A DNA stretch of 64,000 bases from Lachnospiraceae bacterium (GTDB lineage Bacteria > Bacillota_A > Clostridia > Lachnospirales > Lachnospiraceae), in contig JAGAIR010000002.1 in assembly GCA_017626435.1 (NCBI GenBank), positions 431,518-495,517 on the forward strand, written 5' to 3'. Under the pieces are notes generated by a model. The model worked only from the letters and a program-made list of their open reading frames with translations, ran no database searches and was not told the DNA's origin. The translations under genes were made by a program, and so were the position numbers. This document shows positions 35,636 through 44,787 of this stretch, piece by piece. Every line of letters starts with the position of its first letter. The stretch's first letter is position 1.

Positions 35636-36544
35636 ATGATTTTTATGACATTAAAACATATCAGGATATTTGTTACCGTTTATCAGGAGGAAAGCATTAC
35701 CCGGGCCGCACATCGGCTGGGGATGACTCAGCCGGCTACCAGCCTTGCCATCAAGGAGCTGGAAGACTACTATCAAACGAAGCTTTTTGAACGAAGCGGA
35801 AGGGGAATCCGTATTACCCAGGCGGGTGCTCATCTGTACCCAAATGCCTCCCGCCTTCTCTCCCTATATGATGAAATGGACCAGGAAATGAAAAACTGGA
35901 ATACCGCAGGCAAACTCCGTATTGGTTCCAGCATTAGTATCGGTTCCTGTATCCTTCCCCAGTTAATGAACCAATTTTCCAAACACTACCCGGATCTGGA
36001 TATCTATGTCAAAGTAGACAGTTCTGAAGTCATTGAAAAAAATATACTGGAAAATCGCCTGGACTTTGCTTTAATCGAGGGAACTGTCCACTCGGAAAAA
36101 ATCAAATCTGAGATTTTTCTGGATGATGAACTAGTGCCAATCTGCAGCCGCTTCCACCCTCTTGCCGGTGCTGTTGATGTATCACTGGAAGAATTAAAAA
36201 ACGAACGGTTTCTTATGCGTGAAAAAAACAGTGGTACTCGTGAGCTTGCAGATTCTAATTTCGCGATAAAAGGCTTTCACATTAAACCGGTTTGGGAAAG
36301 TACCAGCACTGCGGCACTGATCAACGCCGTCGCTTCCGGTCTGGGCATATCCGTTCTCCCAAAACGTATGTTGGAAAAACAGCTCAGAATGCACCAGATA
36401 TTCTCTTTTTCCATCAAAGATCTTGATCTAAAACGCCACTATTATCTGGTTTACCATGAAAATAAATATATCTCCCCTTCCATGCAGCAATTCTTTGATA
36501 TGACCAGACAACTGGATAAACAATCAGGGGCTGCCACTAAGTGA
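35636..36544 (+). CDS. LysR-family transcriptional regulator
   Basis: 302 residues. N-terminal winged helix-turn-helix: TLKHIRIFVTVYQEESITRAAHRLGMTQPATSLAIKELEDYYQTKLFERSGRGIRITQAG. The effector domain (about 90-295) is a LysR substrate-binding fold with LRIGSSISIGSCILPQLMNQF and a second lobe ending SVLPKRMLEKQLRM. The ligand is unknown; sulfur-related regulators such as CysL share this general form, and the sulfate operon is 1.3 kb away, but that is only proximity. ATG at 35636 with AGGAAAG upstream; an internal ATG three codons later is possible. A 100-base leader separates it from its consensus promoter. Confidence 0.9.
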   Translation: MIFMTLKHIRIFVTVYQEESITRAAHRLGMTQPATSLAIKELEDYYQTKLFERSGRGIRITQAGAHLYPNASRLLSLYDEMDQEMKNWNTAGKLRIGSSISIGSCILPQLMNQFSKHYPDLDIYVKVDSSEVIEKNILENRLDFALIEGTVHSEKIKSEIFLDDELVPICSRFHPLAGAVDVSLEELKNERFLMREKNSGTRELADSNFAIKGFHIKPVWESTSTAALINAVASGLGISVLPKRMLEKQLRMHQIFSFSIKDLDLKRHYYLVYHENKYISPSMQQFFDMTRQLDKQSGAATK

Positions 36545-36555
36545 CAGCCCCTGAT
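36523..36555 (+). terminator. Terminator hairpin at the convergent end of lysR and the chemoreceptor gene
   Basis: ATCAGGGGCTG pairs with CAGCCCCTGAT across ten bases. The LysR stop codon sits in the loop. T-tracts are poor on both sides (TTGTTT on minus), so efficiency is uncertain. Confidence 0.55.
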
Positions 36556-36578
36556 CATGAACAAAAAACTAACTTTTT

Positions 36579-37997
36579 TTATTTCTGAAATACATTTTTT
36601 CCAGTCTCACTACATTTTTCAACCAGTGCAATTACGTTCTCAAAATCATTGATCAGTTCCACAGACAGCTTTTCCGCCTGCTGGTAAATTCTGTCTGCTT
36701 CTTCTGCCTGACCCTGCTGAAGCTGAGCAACCAACTCCTTTCCATATCCATGAAACCTTTTATGTTTCTCTTCAATCCCTTCCCATACTGATAAAACTTC
36801 AGAATTAACGGGAGTAATGGAATAATAGAAATGTCCAAATCCACATTTTCTCTCATTCGTCTGAAGCGGTAAAATGATTTTGTTCGTTTTAATACTCTCC
36901 AGTGTAGCAAGCCACTTTTTGTGAGCCAATATTGCTCCCTGTACAGAATGGATAAATATCTCATTATCCAGCATATAAAAGGTGTCCTTTGTCATTTCTC
37001 CCATTATTTTCAAAGAATCATCCAATCCAGACTCCATCTCCTTGATAGGTTCAATCGTGGCATGCATCTGGCTGCTGGTATCCTGAAGCAGCTGCGCACT
37101 ATCACTTAAGATCCGGCAGTCCTCCTTCAGCTGATGCACCATATTTTCCACATTGACGCTGGAGCTGAACATTTCCTGACTGGATGCTGCTATATTTGTA
37201 ATGAAATCGGCAATTGATTTTACTGTATTACTATTACTGGAATTAAAGTTCATTACCTGTGATAGATCTTCATTCATCTTTTCCAGAGAATCTACCGTCC
37301 CAGTGACACTGGCAGCACTCTGCCGGGATGCGGTATGTATCTTTTCCACAAACTCATCCATATGTGCAGTCAATCCCTTTGTTTCATCTGCCAGCTGACG
37401 AATCTCATCAGCAACTACAGCAAAACCCTTTCCTGCCTCTCCTGCCCTGGCAGCTTCAATGGATGCATTTAATGCCAGAAGATTTGTCTGCCCGGATATG
37501 GCATTGATCCCTTCAATGACCTCATTCATACTGTCAATAATCTTCAACAGATCTGTCATATCTGTTTTCATTTCATTGGAACTTTGTATCGTTTTCCGGG
37601 ATAAACTAATAACCTCCTTCAAAAAAGTATTACTCTTTTCCAGCTCCTGATGAATTTCTCCGGAACGTTCCGTTACCTCCTGAATCATCTTAGACAAATT
37701 CTCATGAGCGTCCACCATTTCAGTAGAACTCCGTGAAGTTATTTCTGATGCAGACTGCACCTTTTGTGTCACATCGTAAAGCTCCGCACTGACATCATCC
37801 AGCTTCTCTGCATTATCTTCCAGAGCCAGATCCATTGCACTCATCTGCATCTCTGCATTTAATATCTGCCCTAATATCTGCTCCAGCCCCTTTTGTCCAG
37901 TCTGTAATCTTTTTTGGATATCCAGTGCTTGTCTATCAGTCACTGGTTTCATCTCTGCCAGCAGCTGCAACACTTCCTCATGCTTGCTTTTCCGCAT
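36579..37997 (-). CDS. Soluble methyl-accepting chemotaxis protein with CZB zinc domain
   Basis: A 472-residue receptor with no membrane segment. The N-terminal 120 residues are helical, followed by the coiled-coil signalling domain with the highly conserved tip EVIEGINAISGQTNLLALNASIEAARAGEAGKGFAVVADEIRQLADET. The C-terminus (about 345-472) is a chemoreceptor zinc-binding domain: the histidine in AHKKWL, CGFGHFYYS and HKRFHGYG supply the usual Zn ligands. CZB receptors sense zinc or hypochlorous acid in the cytoplasm. ATG at 37997 with GGAGG; the frame continues 40 residues upstream without a better site. No other chemotaxis or flagellar genes lie in the window. Confidence 0.88.
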   Translation of the reverse strand: MRKSKHEEVLQLLAEMKPVTDRQALDIQKRLQTGQKGLEQILGQILNAEMQMSAMDLALEDNAEKLDDVSAELYDVTQKVQSASEITSRSSTEMVDAHENLSKMIQEVTERSGEIHQELEKSNTFLKEVISLSRKTIQSSNEMKTDMTDLLKIIDSMNEVIEGINAISGQTNLLALNASIEAARAGEAGKGFAVVADEIRQLADETKGLTAHMDEFVEKIHTASRQSAASVTGTVDSLEKMNEDLSQVMNFNSSNSNTVKSIADFITNIAASSQEMFSSSVNVENMVHQLKEDCRILSDSAQLLQDTSSQMHATIEPIKEMESGLDDSLKIMGEMTKDTFYMLDNEIFIHSVQGAILAHKKWLATLESIKTNKIILPLQTNERKCGFGHFYYSITPVNSEVLSVWEGIEEKHKRFHGYGKELVAQLQQGQAEEADRIYQQAEKLSVELINDFENVIALVEKCSETGKNVFQK

Positions 37998-38206
37998 TTT
38001 CTCTGTCCTCCATTCCTCAATCCATAATACCATCTTTGATGACATGATATTATCTTCCAATCGCTCTGATAAATCGCATACTGCATATATTATACTCTTG
38101 AAGCATGAAATTTTCAATTTGATTCTGAACCTGCTTCTCCCAACTTCATATTAGAAATGAGAAAGCCGATCTGGCATTATAACTATGGGGTGCCGAGATG
38201 TGATTT

Positions 38207-38350
38207 TTAAGCACTATACCATCCGATATGCTGTTTGTGGTCATATCCTATCAGTTCCTCTTTTTTTATTTCCAATGCCTGATGCCGCTTCTGATCGTCC
38301 TCCGTTGATACCAGCTCTTCTTTTTTTCCAAAGTTAATATAGAAAAAACG
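38207..38350 (-). pseudogene. Possible gene remnant in the 37998-38416 gap
   Basis: Within the 419-base gap before crcB, the minus strand has a 47-codon frame without a start, protein-like in composition (KKEELVSTEDDQKRHQALE, ending HIGWYSA). It could be a decayed gene end or chance. No fluoride riboswitch consensus was recognised in the gap despite the downstream crcB. The rest of the gap is AT-rich and holds nothing I can assign. Confidence 0.25.
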
Positions 38351-38416
38351 TTATTGTAATGCAAGCAAGACTTTGATATAGTTTTATACAACAACCATGT
38401 AAGAAAGGAAAAGATT

Positions 38417-38782
38417 ATGCTGAATTGCATTTTTGTGGGTTTAGGAGGGTTTATTGGAACTGTATGCCGTTATCTTTTAGGACTTTTGCCAATAGAAATG
38501 GAAAATGGGTTTCCAATAAAAACATTATGTATTAATGTTGCAGGAGCTTTTGTTATCAGTCTTATCACTGCACTGGCTGCAAAAAACAAATCCATCAGTC
38601 CACAGATTATCCTTATGCTTAAAGTAGGTATCTGCGGAGGATTTACTACATTCTCTACTTTCGCATACGAATCCGCAGATTTACTGAAAAGCGGTAATAC
38701 ATTGATTGCCTTTAGTTATCTATTCGGAAGTATCCTACTGGGTGTTTTAGCAGTTTTCGCAGCACAGATGTTGGTCAAATAA
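38417..38782 (+). CDS. crcB: Fluoride channel CrcB/Fluc
   Basis: 121 residues with four membrane helices. Conserved FVGLGGFIGTVCRYLLG at the start, the NVAGAF motif (asparagine lining the pore) in helix 2, and GICGGFTTFSTFAYE in helix 3 with the phenylalanine box and the broken helix around the central sodium. It exports fluoride as an antiparallel dimer. Many Firmicutes carry two adjacent copies; here only one is visible, consistent with a homodimer. ATG with AGAAAGGAAA upstream. Convergent with the MBL gene, with three bases between the stops. Confidence 0.95.
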   Translation: MLNCIFVGLGGFIGTVCRYLLGLLPIEMENGFPIKTLCINVAGAFVISLITALAAKNKSISPQIILMLKVGICGGFTTFSTFAYESADLLKSGNTLIAFSYLFGSILLGVLAVFAAQMLVK

Positions 38783-38785
38783 AGT

Positions 38786-39550
38786 TTAACAGCGCCGATT
38801 CGTTTTATCAGCCAGCAACTCTTCTTGTCTGACCACTCTGTCCCGATATTCCCTGGCACACTCCATCTGACACAATCTGTCTACCACTGAAAAATCATCC
38901 CAGCAATGCATCGGATATGCCTTCTTGATACATATCCTTTTCATTACATAATCAAATCCCAGATAAAACCGTTCTCCCTGCCTTGGATCTAATGGAAGAA
39001 ATGCGATATCAATTTCATACTCTTTCAGACAGGCAACATCCTCCTGAAATGCCCTGGTCATCATTGCATATTCCTCTGCGCTTTCTCCCTCCCAGGTCCA
39101 CCAGTTCAAATCGCCTGCATGATAAATCACCTTTCCAGCAGCTTTATCTGTCACTACAAATGCCACTCCAATGTCTGTAGATGGTATCGCATGTACGAGA
39201 ATATGCGCATCCTCATATGTCTCTCCAGCATCCAGGCTGGTAATCGCCTCACAGCATTTTGCAGACAATCCTCTCTTAGACTGTAAATATTTTGGTTTAT
39301 ATTTCTTTGTAATATCTTTTGATAAAATATAGGACACATCATCATATCTTTCCTGTAACTGAAAAATATCAAAATTAAAATGATCCTGATGACGGTGGCT
39401 GGAGAAAACATAGATTTTCGCATCTGTTGGAAAGGATGGTATCTCTCCCCGGTAATAATCAAATAGCAGGACCACTTCTCCAGTTTCTACACTGAATCCA
39501 CTGTGACCGATATATGTTACCTTAGGGTGTTCCCTCTGTATCTCCTTCAC
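38786..39550 (-). CDS. Metallo-beta-lactamase-fold hydrolase (UlaG-like)
   Basis: About 254 residues. VTYIGHSGFSVETGEVVLLFDYY at the start is typical of UlaG-like MBL proteins, and SSHRHQDHFN is the HxHxDH zinc motif. Later ligands are probably HAGDLNWW (HxGD) and the histidine in YPMHCWDD. The substrate is unknown. A GTG start at 39550 follows GGAGAGGGG closely; the open frame runs 21 codons further to another GTG at 39613 with a weaker context. It lies behind the metal P-type ATPase on the same strand with a 72-base gap. Confidence 0.85.
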   Translation of the reverse strand: MKEIQREHPKVTYIGHSGFSVETGEVVLLFDYYRGEIPSFPTDAKIYVFSSHRHQDHFNFDIFQLQERYDDVSYILSKDITKKYKPKYLQSKRGLSAKCCEAITSLDAGETYEDAHILVHAIPSTDIGVAFVVTDKAAGKVIYHAGDLNWWTWEGESAEEYAMMTRAFQEDVACLKEYEIDIAFLPLDPRQGERFYLGFDYVMKRICIKKAYPMHCWDDFSVVDRLCQMECAREYRDRVVRQEELLADKTNRRC

Positions 39551-39622
39551 CTGTATTCCCCTCTCCTTTCCATCATCTGCACCATACTCGTTCTCCTGCT
39601 TACGTGCAAGCACGACGCAGCC

Positions 39623-41932
39623 TCACTTTCGACTTCGCGTATATAAAATGCGTACTGCGTTTATTACACACAACATTGCTACACCGGAATCTGCAAATAC
39701 TGCCATCCACATAGAGGCTATTCCAAACAGTCCCAGCACCATGACCAATGCCTTGATAGCTAATGCTCCTACCACATTTTGCATCGCTACCCGGCTGGTC
39801 TTTCGTGCAATCTGAAAGCTCTCATTTACGGCTGTCAGCTGGGAATTCATAAATACCACATCGGCAGCTTCTATTGCAGCATCGGCTCCGCTTCCCATTG
39901 CAGCACCTACATCTGCTCCTGCCAGAACCGGCGCATCATTGATTCCATCCCCAATAAACATGACAGCCCCACGCTCTTCTCGTATTTTCCCCAGATTTTC
40001 TAATTTTTCCTCTGGCATCTGTCTTGCGAAGACCTGTTGGATTCCCACATCCTCAGCCACCTTCTTGGCATTTTCCTGTGTATCTCCTGTCAGCATCACG
40101 GTCCAAAGACCCTGTTTCTTCATTCCACTAACTGCCTGGGCAGAATCCTCTTTTATGGTATCGTTGATAACAATACGTCCAATATATTTTCCATCTCTTG
40201 CTAACAGAACCTCTGTACCATATTCCTGCTCTTTTGTTTCTTTTGCTACCTGATATATTTCCAACAGCTTTTTATTTCCGCACAATATCTGGTGTCCATC
40301 TTTTTGGACAACCATACCTTTGCCGGAAATCTCCTGGATATCGTCTGCCGGTACTGCGGAAATTTTTCTTGCCTGCGCCTCATCCATTATACTGACAGCG
40401 ATAGGATGGGTAGAACGGCTTTCCGCACTGGCAGCCAGAGATAAAAGTTCTTCCTCTGTCACATTTACTTCTGTCTCAACCCGATCCACTTTGAAATTTC
40501 CCTTTGTCACAGTTCCTGTTTTATCCATGACTACAGCTTTTACCTGAGCAAGCATTTCCAGAGAAACGCCACCTTTAAATAAAATTCCCTTTTTAGAGCC
40601 GGCACCAATCCCTGCAAAGAAAGCCAACGGAACACTTAATACCAAAGCACAAGGACAGCTAATGACCAGGAAGGTCAATGCAGTATAAATCCAATGCTCC
40701 CAATTTCCTGTGATCAGGGATGGAATCACCGCGGTTGCCACTGCCAGAAACACCACAAACGGAGTATAAACTCTGGCAAATTTTGTAATGAACCGATCGA
40801 TTTTTGGCTTAGATGCTGCTGCATTTTCCACGGCCTCCAAAATCCTCGTAACCATAGATTCCTCCAATGACTTTTCAACCTGTACATACAGGATTCCACT
40901 GGTATTGACACACCCAGACACCACCGGACTTCCCGGCATAACTGCCACTGGAACCGGTTCTCCTGTTACCGCAGAGGTATCAATCCTGCTCTCACCGCGG
41001 ACAATTATACCGTCCAGAGGGATTCTGTCTCCGGGACGCACCTCCATAATCTGGCCCACCTGAACCTCTTCTGGTTCATATTCCTCAATCTGCCCGTTCT
41101 CTTCAATCCGGACTACTTCTGGCCGCATGTCTACAGCTTCCATGATCTGTTTCCGGCTTTTATTAACTGCAATATCCTCAAACAGTTCTCCAATCCGGTA
41201 AAAGAGCATAACCCCCACTGCCTCAGGATACTCCCCAATAATGAAAGCACCAATGGTAGCAAGACTCATCAGGAAGTTTTCATCAAATACTTTTCCTTTT
41301 GTCATATTCCTTAATGCAGTCAATACTACAACTCCGCCCAGAATCAAATAACTTGCCACAAACAAAGCGATAGAAAATAATGGATAATTTCCAAAAAGCT
41401 TTTCACAGGCAACTCCAGCAGCAAATAAAACTGCACCGGCAGATATGCTCAGAAGTTCTTTCTTTTCCCCGGACATTTCTTTCTTGTTTTCAGAAGCTTC
41501 CTGATCATGGACATCTCCCTCTTTACAGCCACCGTGGTCATGATGGTGATGCTCATGGTCCTCCCCACATCCACAATGGTCGTGGTGGTGATGCTCGTGG
41601 TCCTCCCCACATCCACAATGGTCGTGGTGGTGATGTTCGTGGTCCTCCCCACATCCACAATGGTCATGATGATGCTCATGACTTAGATGAGAAGACTGGG
41701 ATTTCTTTTTTCCACGTACCAGTTCGCTGATTCTTGTACCCGGCTCCATCTTTTCTGCCAGTTCTTGCAGTTTCGGCAAAACTGCGTCCACATCCTCTGC
41801 TTCTATCATTAACTGCTCTGTAGCAAAAGTCAAAACTGCAGATTCCACCTCCGGCAGTTCATTCATCTTTGCCTCCAGCTTCGCTGCACAGTTTGCACAA
41901 TCCAGCCCTGTTATTGTAAATTTCTTTTTCAT
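39623..41932 (-). CDS. cadA: Heavy-metal P1B-type ATPase (Zn/Cd/Pb exporter type)
   Basis: 769 residues. N-terminal HMA domain with GLDCANCAAKLE (CxxC), a long His/Cys-rich linker of three DHCGCGEDHEHHHH repeats (about 90-140), then six to eight membrane helices. The transport site SCPCAL, the phosphorylation loop DKTGTVTKG, the HP dipeptide in STHPIA and GDGINDAPVLAGADVGAAMG are all intact. CPC with the His-rich linker points to zinc or cadmium export. The ATG at 41932 has GGGAGG; the 15 upstream codons have no site. The ArsR repressor at 43.0-43.4 kb is the likely regulator. Confidence 0.93.
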   Translation of the reverse strand: MKKKFTITGLDCANCAAKLEAKMNELPEVESAVLTFATEQLMIEAEDVDAVLPKLQELAEKMEPGTRISELVRGKKKSQSSHLSHEHHHDHCGCGEDHEHHHHDHCGCGEDHEHHHHDHCGCGEDHEHHHHDHGGCKEGDVHDQEASENKKEMSGEKKELLSISAGAVLFAAGVACEKLFGNYPLFSIALFVASYLILGGVVVLTALRNMTKGKVFDENFLMSLATIGAFIIGEYPEAVGVMLFYRIGELFEDIAVNKSRKQIMEAVDMRPEVVRIEENGQIEEYEPEEVQVGQIMEVRPGDRIPLDGIIVRGESRIDTSAVTGEPVPVAVMPGSPVVSGCVNTSGILYVQVEKSLEESMVTRILEAVENAAASKPKIDRFITKFARVYTPFVVFLAVATAVIPSLITGNWEHWIYTALTFLVISCPCALVLSVPLAFFAGIGAGSKKGILFKGGVSLEMLAQVKAVVMDKTGTVTKGNFKVDRVETEVNVTEEELLSLAASAESRSTHPIAVSIMDEAQARKISAVPADDIQEISGKGMVVQKDGHQILCGNKKLLEIYQVAKETKEQEYGTEVLLARDGKYIGRIVINDTIKEDSAQAVSGMKKQGLWTVMLTGDTQENAKKVAEDVGIQQVFARQMPEEKLENLGKIREERGAVMFIGDGINDAPVLAGADVGAAMGSGADAAIEAADVVFMNSQLTAVNESFQIARKTSRVAMQNVVGALAIKALVMVLGLFGIASMWMAVFADSGVAMLCVINAVRILYTRSRK
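41530..41665. repeat. 42-bp tandem repeat coding His/Cys-rich linker
   Basis: About three copies of a 42-bp unit (core CCACATCCACAATGGTCGTG), each coding DHCGCGEDHEHHHH in the P-type ATPase. Near-identity at DNA level suggests recent expansion. Confidence 0.85.
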
Positions 41933-42060
41933 AGGATTTCCTCCCTTGTTTGCTTTTTCATATGAACAATTATTCATATGTTTACATACAATATATCACC
42001 CTTCTTTTCTGTTTGCAAGTCTTTTATCCAATTTTTTAATATTGATTACTTTCTGATCCT

Positions 42061-42957
42061 TTACTCATAAATCCCCTTTGCCAATGCTGCCAGAAGATTC
42101 CGGTTTCTGATATACGTAGGATAAATCTGCCAATGCCCCACCGGAGCCTTTCCTCTGCAGGTCTCCAGGGTACAATAAGATATCCCCTGCTGCTCCAGCC
42201 AGTCTCCAAGACATCCCGGACTTCCCATCTCTTCTTTCACCATAGGATACTTCGTGACTCGATGAGTTGTCTTCAGAACGGAAGAAGATTTCGTATAATA
42301 AATCAGTGATCCCGTTTCATGATAATTGATGACAGCAGACGGATTGACTTTTTTTATCAACCGCACTAATGCTCTGGACTCTGGTTCAGACAAAGGGGAT
42401 TCTCCCCCATATTCTTCATACGATGGTATTTTCACGGGATTTTCATCAAACCGGCTGTCATAATTCCGATTCAGGTCAACTCCCCTGGAATTAGATTTCC
42501 AGATAGCCTCTTTCCCCTGCCCCAGTTGAAACACCAATCTGTTTAAATCTTCATTATGGATTTTTTCTGCACCAAACTGGCTGATCGTCACACCATCCGG
42601 ATTCATCATAGGAAGCAGATAGACGCAAATCTCATCAAACAATTCCCGGTAATATCTGCCCTGATATTTCCCTCTATCATAATTTTTACAATAGAATTCC
42701 AGTATCCCCATGATAAGCTGTGTATTCAGCCACTCTCTTCCATGCAGTGCAGCATCGATCACAATACTCTGCTTTGCCACTGGATTTCCCAGACAGATAC
42801 AATAAATATTCCTCTGGTCCGCTGTTCTTTCCAGGATCCTGACATCTATAATATCCCTATACCGTTGTCTTAATTCCCATAAATTCTCCCGCATGTCCTC
42901 ATAAGAATAATTCCGTTTCGTCATGCGGACAATTCTTTTTTTCTGTCCCCCTGCCAT
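42061..42957 (-). CDS. M14-family zinc carboxypeptidase
   Basis: 298 residues. Zinc ligands in LHGREWLNTQ (HxxE) and, later, NYHETG (third histidine); the catalytic glutamate is in CTLETCRG. LLPMMNPDGV and GVDLNRNYDSRF are further M14 signatures. Relatives in Firmicutes cleave gamma-D-glutamyl-diaminopimelate links in peptidoglycan. No signal peptide, so it may act on internalised or recycled muropeptides (inference). ATG at 42957 with AAAGGA. It lies between the ArsR gene and the metal ATPase on the same strand. Confidence 0.88.
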   Translation of the reverse strand: MAGGQKKRIVRMTKRNYSYEDMRENLWELRQRYRDIIDVRILERTADQRNIYCICLGNPVAKQSIVIDAALHGREWLNTQLIMGILEFYCKNYDRGKYQGRYYRELFDEICVYLLPMMNPDGVTISQFGAEKIHNEDLNRLVFQLGQGKEAIWKSNSRGVDLNRNYDSRFDENPVKIPSYEEYGGESPLSEPESRALVRLIKKVNPSAVINYHETGSLIYYTKSSSVLKTTHRVTKYPMVKEEMGSPGCLGDWLEQQGISYCTLETCRGKAPVGHWQIYPTYIRNRNLLAALAKGIYE

Positions 42958-43022
42958 AACTGTATTCCTTTAAAATAAATCTCTTCTCCACAGTTTATGC
43001 CAACAGAGCCAGCTCTGTTACG

Positions 43023-43370
43023 CTATTCTTCCACATGTTCCATTCCCTGGCGAAGGATAGTAAAAACATGCTCATCAGCTAATGTATACAACACATTTTT
43101 TCCCTCCTTACGAAATTTCACCAGACGGTTTTGTTTCAACACTCTAAGCTGATGAGAAATGGCACTCTGTGTCATATTCAGAATACGTGCAATATCGAAC
43201 ACACACATTTCATTTTCAAACAATACATACAATACCTTGAGACGGGTGGAATCACCAAACACCTTAAATAAATCAGCCAGATCGTATAATTCACTCTCCT
43301 CTGGCATCTTTTCTTCTATTTCCTCTGCAATTTTATCATCAATCGTCATATACTCTGTTTTCTCTTCCAT
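43023..43370 (-). CDS. ArsR/SmtB-family metal-sensing repressor
   Basis: 115 residues. Winged helix-turn-helix with LFKVFGDSTRLKVLYVLFENEMCVFDIARILNMTQSAISHQLRVLKQNRLVKFRKEGKNVLYTL. The C-terminal helix reads ADEHVFTILRQGMEHVEE, which gives exactly the D-x-H-x10-H-x2-E pattern of the alpha-5 zinc site in SmtB/CzrA. An N-terminal acidic tail and the Cys in EMCVFD could add a CadC-type site. It probably represses metal efflux until zinc or cadmium binds; the P-type ATPase 1.1 kb downstream on the same strand is the obvious target. ATG at 43370 with GAGGGG. Confidence 0.92.
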   Translation of the reverse strand: MEEKTEYMTIDDKIAEEIEEKMPEESELYDLADLFKVFGDSTRLKVLYVLFENEMCVFDIARILNMTQSAISHQLRVLKQNRLVKFRKEGKNVLYTLADEHVFTILRQGMEHVEE

Positions 43371-43443
43371 ACTACCCCTCTTTCCATGCTGCTTTTGCTA
43401 TTCGTTATTCTATCATTTTTTCCGGTAAATGAAAACAGAGAAA

Positions 43444-43489
43444 CAAAAAACAGGCTGTCGCATTGGAAATCTTTTCCAACACGGCAGCC
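43444..43489 (-). terminator. Terminator after the HPr-like gene
   Basis: On the minus strand GGCTGCCG pairs with CGACAGCC, with an inner TTGGAAA/TTTCCAA stem, followed by TGTTTTTTG. Confidence 0.85.
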
Positions 43490-43520
43490 ACTGCTCCCCA
43501 ATAGTTTCCAGACTGTCTCT

Positions 43521-43760
43521 CTATACCAGAGCACAGCTTCTTAATTTACTCTCCAGATCCTTTTTGTCCGCTGTATCACAGTTTCCCCTCAAAAGCATTT
43601 TGTTTCTCAGATCCATAGTCAGGATTCCCAGAACTGACTTTGCATCTACACAATAATTTCCACAATATAGATCAAAATCAGCCTCATACTTTGATATGAT
43701 ATTGACAAACTTATTAACATCATCTACATTACGAAAGCTTACTGGTATCTGTTCTATCAT
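43521..43760 (-). CDS. HPr-like protein lacking the phosphorylatable histidine
   Basis: 79 residues with the HPr fold pattern: IISKYEADFDLYCG aligns with the SKYDADVNLEYNG part of B. subtilis HPr, and VDAKSVLGILTMDL with the KSIMGVMSL region that carries Ser46. The GIHARPA loop holding His15 is missing and replaced by NVDDVN, so it cannot relay phosphate from enzyme I. The regulatory serine is kept, a combination like Crh, which acts only as a CcpA cofactor. The ATG at 43760 is chosen for spacing from AAAGGA. Single gene with its own terminator; no other PTS gene nearby. Confidence 0.75.
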   Translation of the reverse strand: MIEQIPVSFRNVDDVNKFVNIISKYEADFDLYCGNYCVDAKSVLGILTMDLRNKMLLRGNCDTADKKDLESKLRSCALV

Positions 43761-44010
43761 GGTCATCATCCTTTCTTTTCAATATAATAGAACTCTTTTT
43801 CAATTACTCTCCATCACCAGTTATATACTTTGCTCATCCCATTGCATAATGTTTTATCACAATTTTTTTGAAAAGAAAACCCCTTTCCTGTTTTTTTACA
43901 TTTTGTTCACATTTTTCTGCGTTCCAATCTCCTCTATCCACTTGCAAATCACAAGATATAGTCCCTTACACAAAACTTCAGCCTCTAAAACAAGTGTCAC
44001 AAATTACAGA

Positions 44011-44787
44011 TTAAAGAACCTTGGAAAGGAATTCCTGAAGCCTGTGGTCTTTTGGATGGTTGAACAGCTCTTCCGGTGTATTTTCCTCCTGGATCAGACC
44101 ATCATTGAAAAATAATACCCGGTTAGCAACCTCCCTGGCAAATCCCATCTCATGAGTTACAACGACCATCGTCATCCCATCCTGTGCCAGTTCCTTCATC
44201 AGCTCAAGAACCTCCCCTACCATTTCCGGATCCAATGCAGAGGTCGGCTCATCGAACAGCATCACATCCGGATTCATCGCCAACGCCCTTGCAATAGCAA
44301 TACGTTGCTTCTGACCACCTGACAGCATCGGGGAATAGGCATCCGACTTATCTGCCAGTCCAATCCGTTTCAAAAGCTCATCTGCCTTCTGTGAAGCCTC
44401 TTCCTTTGTGAATTTTCCTCTTTTCACAGGAGCCAGCATGATATTTTCCTTTACTGTCATATTCGGAAATAGATTAAACTGCTGAAATACCATTCCAATT
44501 TTTTCACGGATTTCATTAATATCCACATCATTATCTGTAATATCCGTTCCCTCAAAGGAAATACTTCCACTGGTGGATTCCTCCAGACGGTTCAAGGAAC
44601 GAAGAAACGTAGACTTGCCACAGCCGGACGGCCCGATGATCGCAACGACCTCTCCCCTGGAAATGGTAGTGGAAATCCCTTTTAATACCTCATGTTCTCC
44701 AAATGCCTTATGTAAGTTGTCCACCTGAATCAATACCTGCTCTCCCTGTTGGGAAACAGCCGCTTCCGTTCTATTCTTATCGCTCAT
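44011..44787 (-). CDS. glnQ: Polar amino-acid ABC transporter ATP-binding protein
   Basis: 258 residues. Walker [11 protein letters not shown]-loop [14 protein letters not shown], signature [15 protein letters not shown], Walker [22 protein letters not shown]-loop [16 protein letters not shown]. The last phrase is diagnostic for the glutamine/polar amino-acid subfamily. It overlaps the end of the fused binding/permease gene by 11 bases and has GGAGA upstream of its ATG. No clear terminator was identified in the 240-base gap before the HPr-like gene. Confidence 0.93.
   Translation of the reverse strand: MSDKNRTEAAVSQQGEQVLIQVDNLHKAFGEHEVLKGISTTISRGEVVAIIGPSGCGKSTFLRSLNRLEESTSGSISFEGTDITDNDVDINEIREKIGMVFQQFNLFPNMTVKENIMLAPVKRGKFTKEEASQKADELLKRIGLADKSDAYSPMLSGGQKQRIAIARALAMNPDVMLFDEPTSALDPEMVGEVLELMKELAQDGMTMVVVTHEMGFAREVANRVLFFNDGLIQEENTPEELFNHPKDHRLQEFLSKVL

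Noticed and set aside
38141..38416. Fluoride riboswitch before crcB
   Set aside because: The conserved core was not found by eye; left as a finding about its absence.
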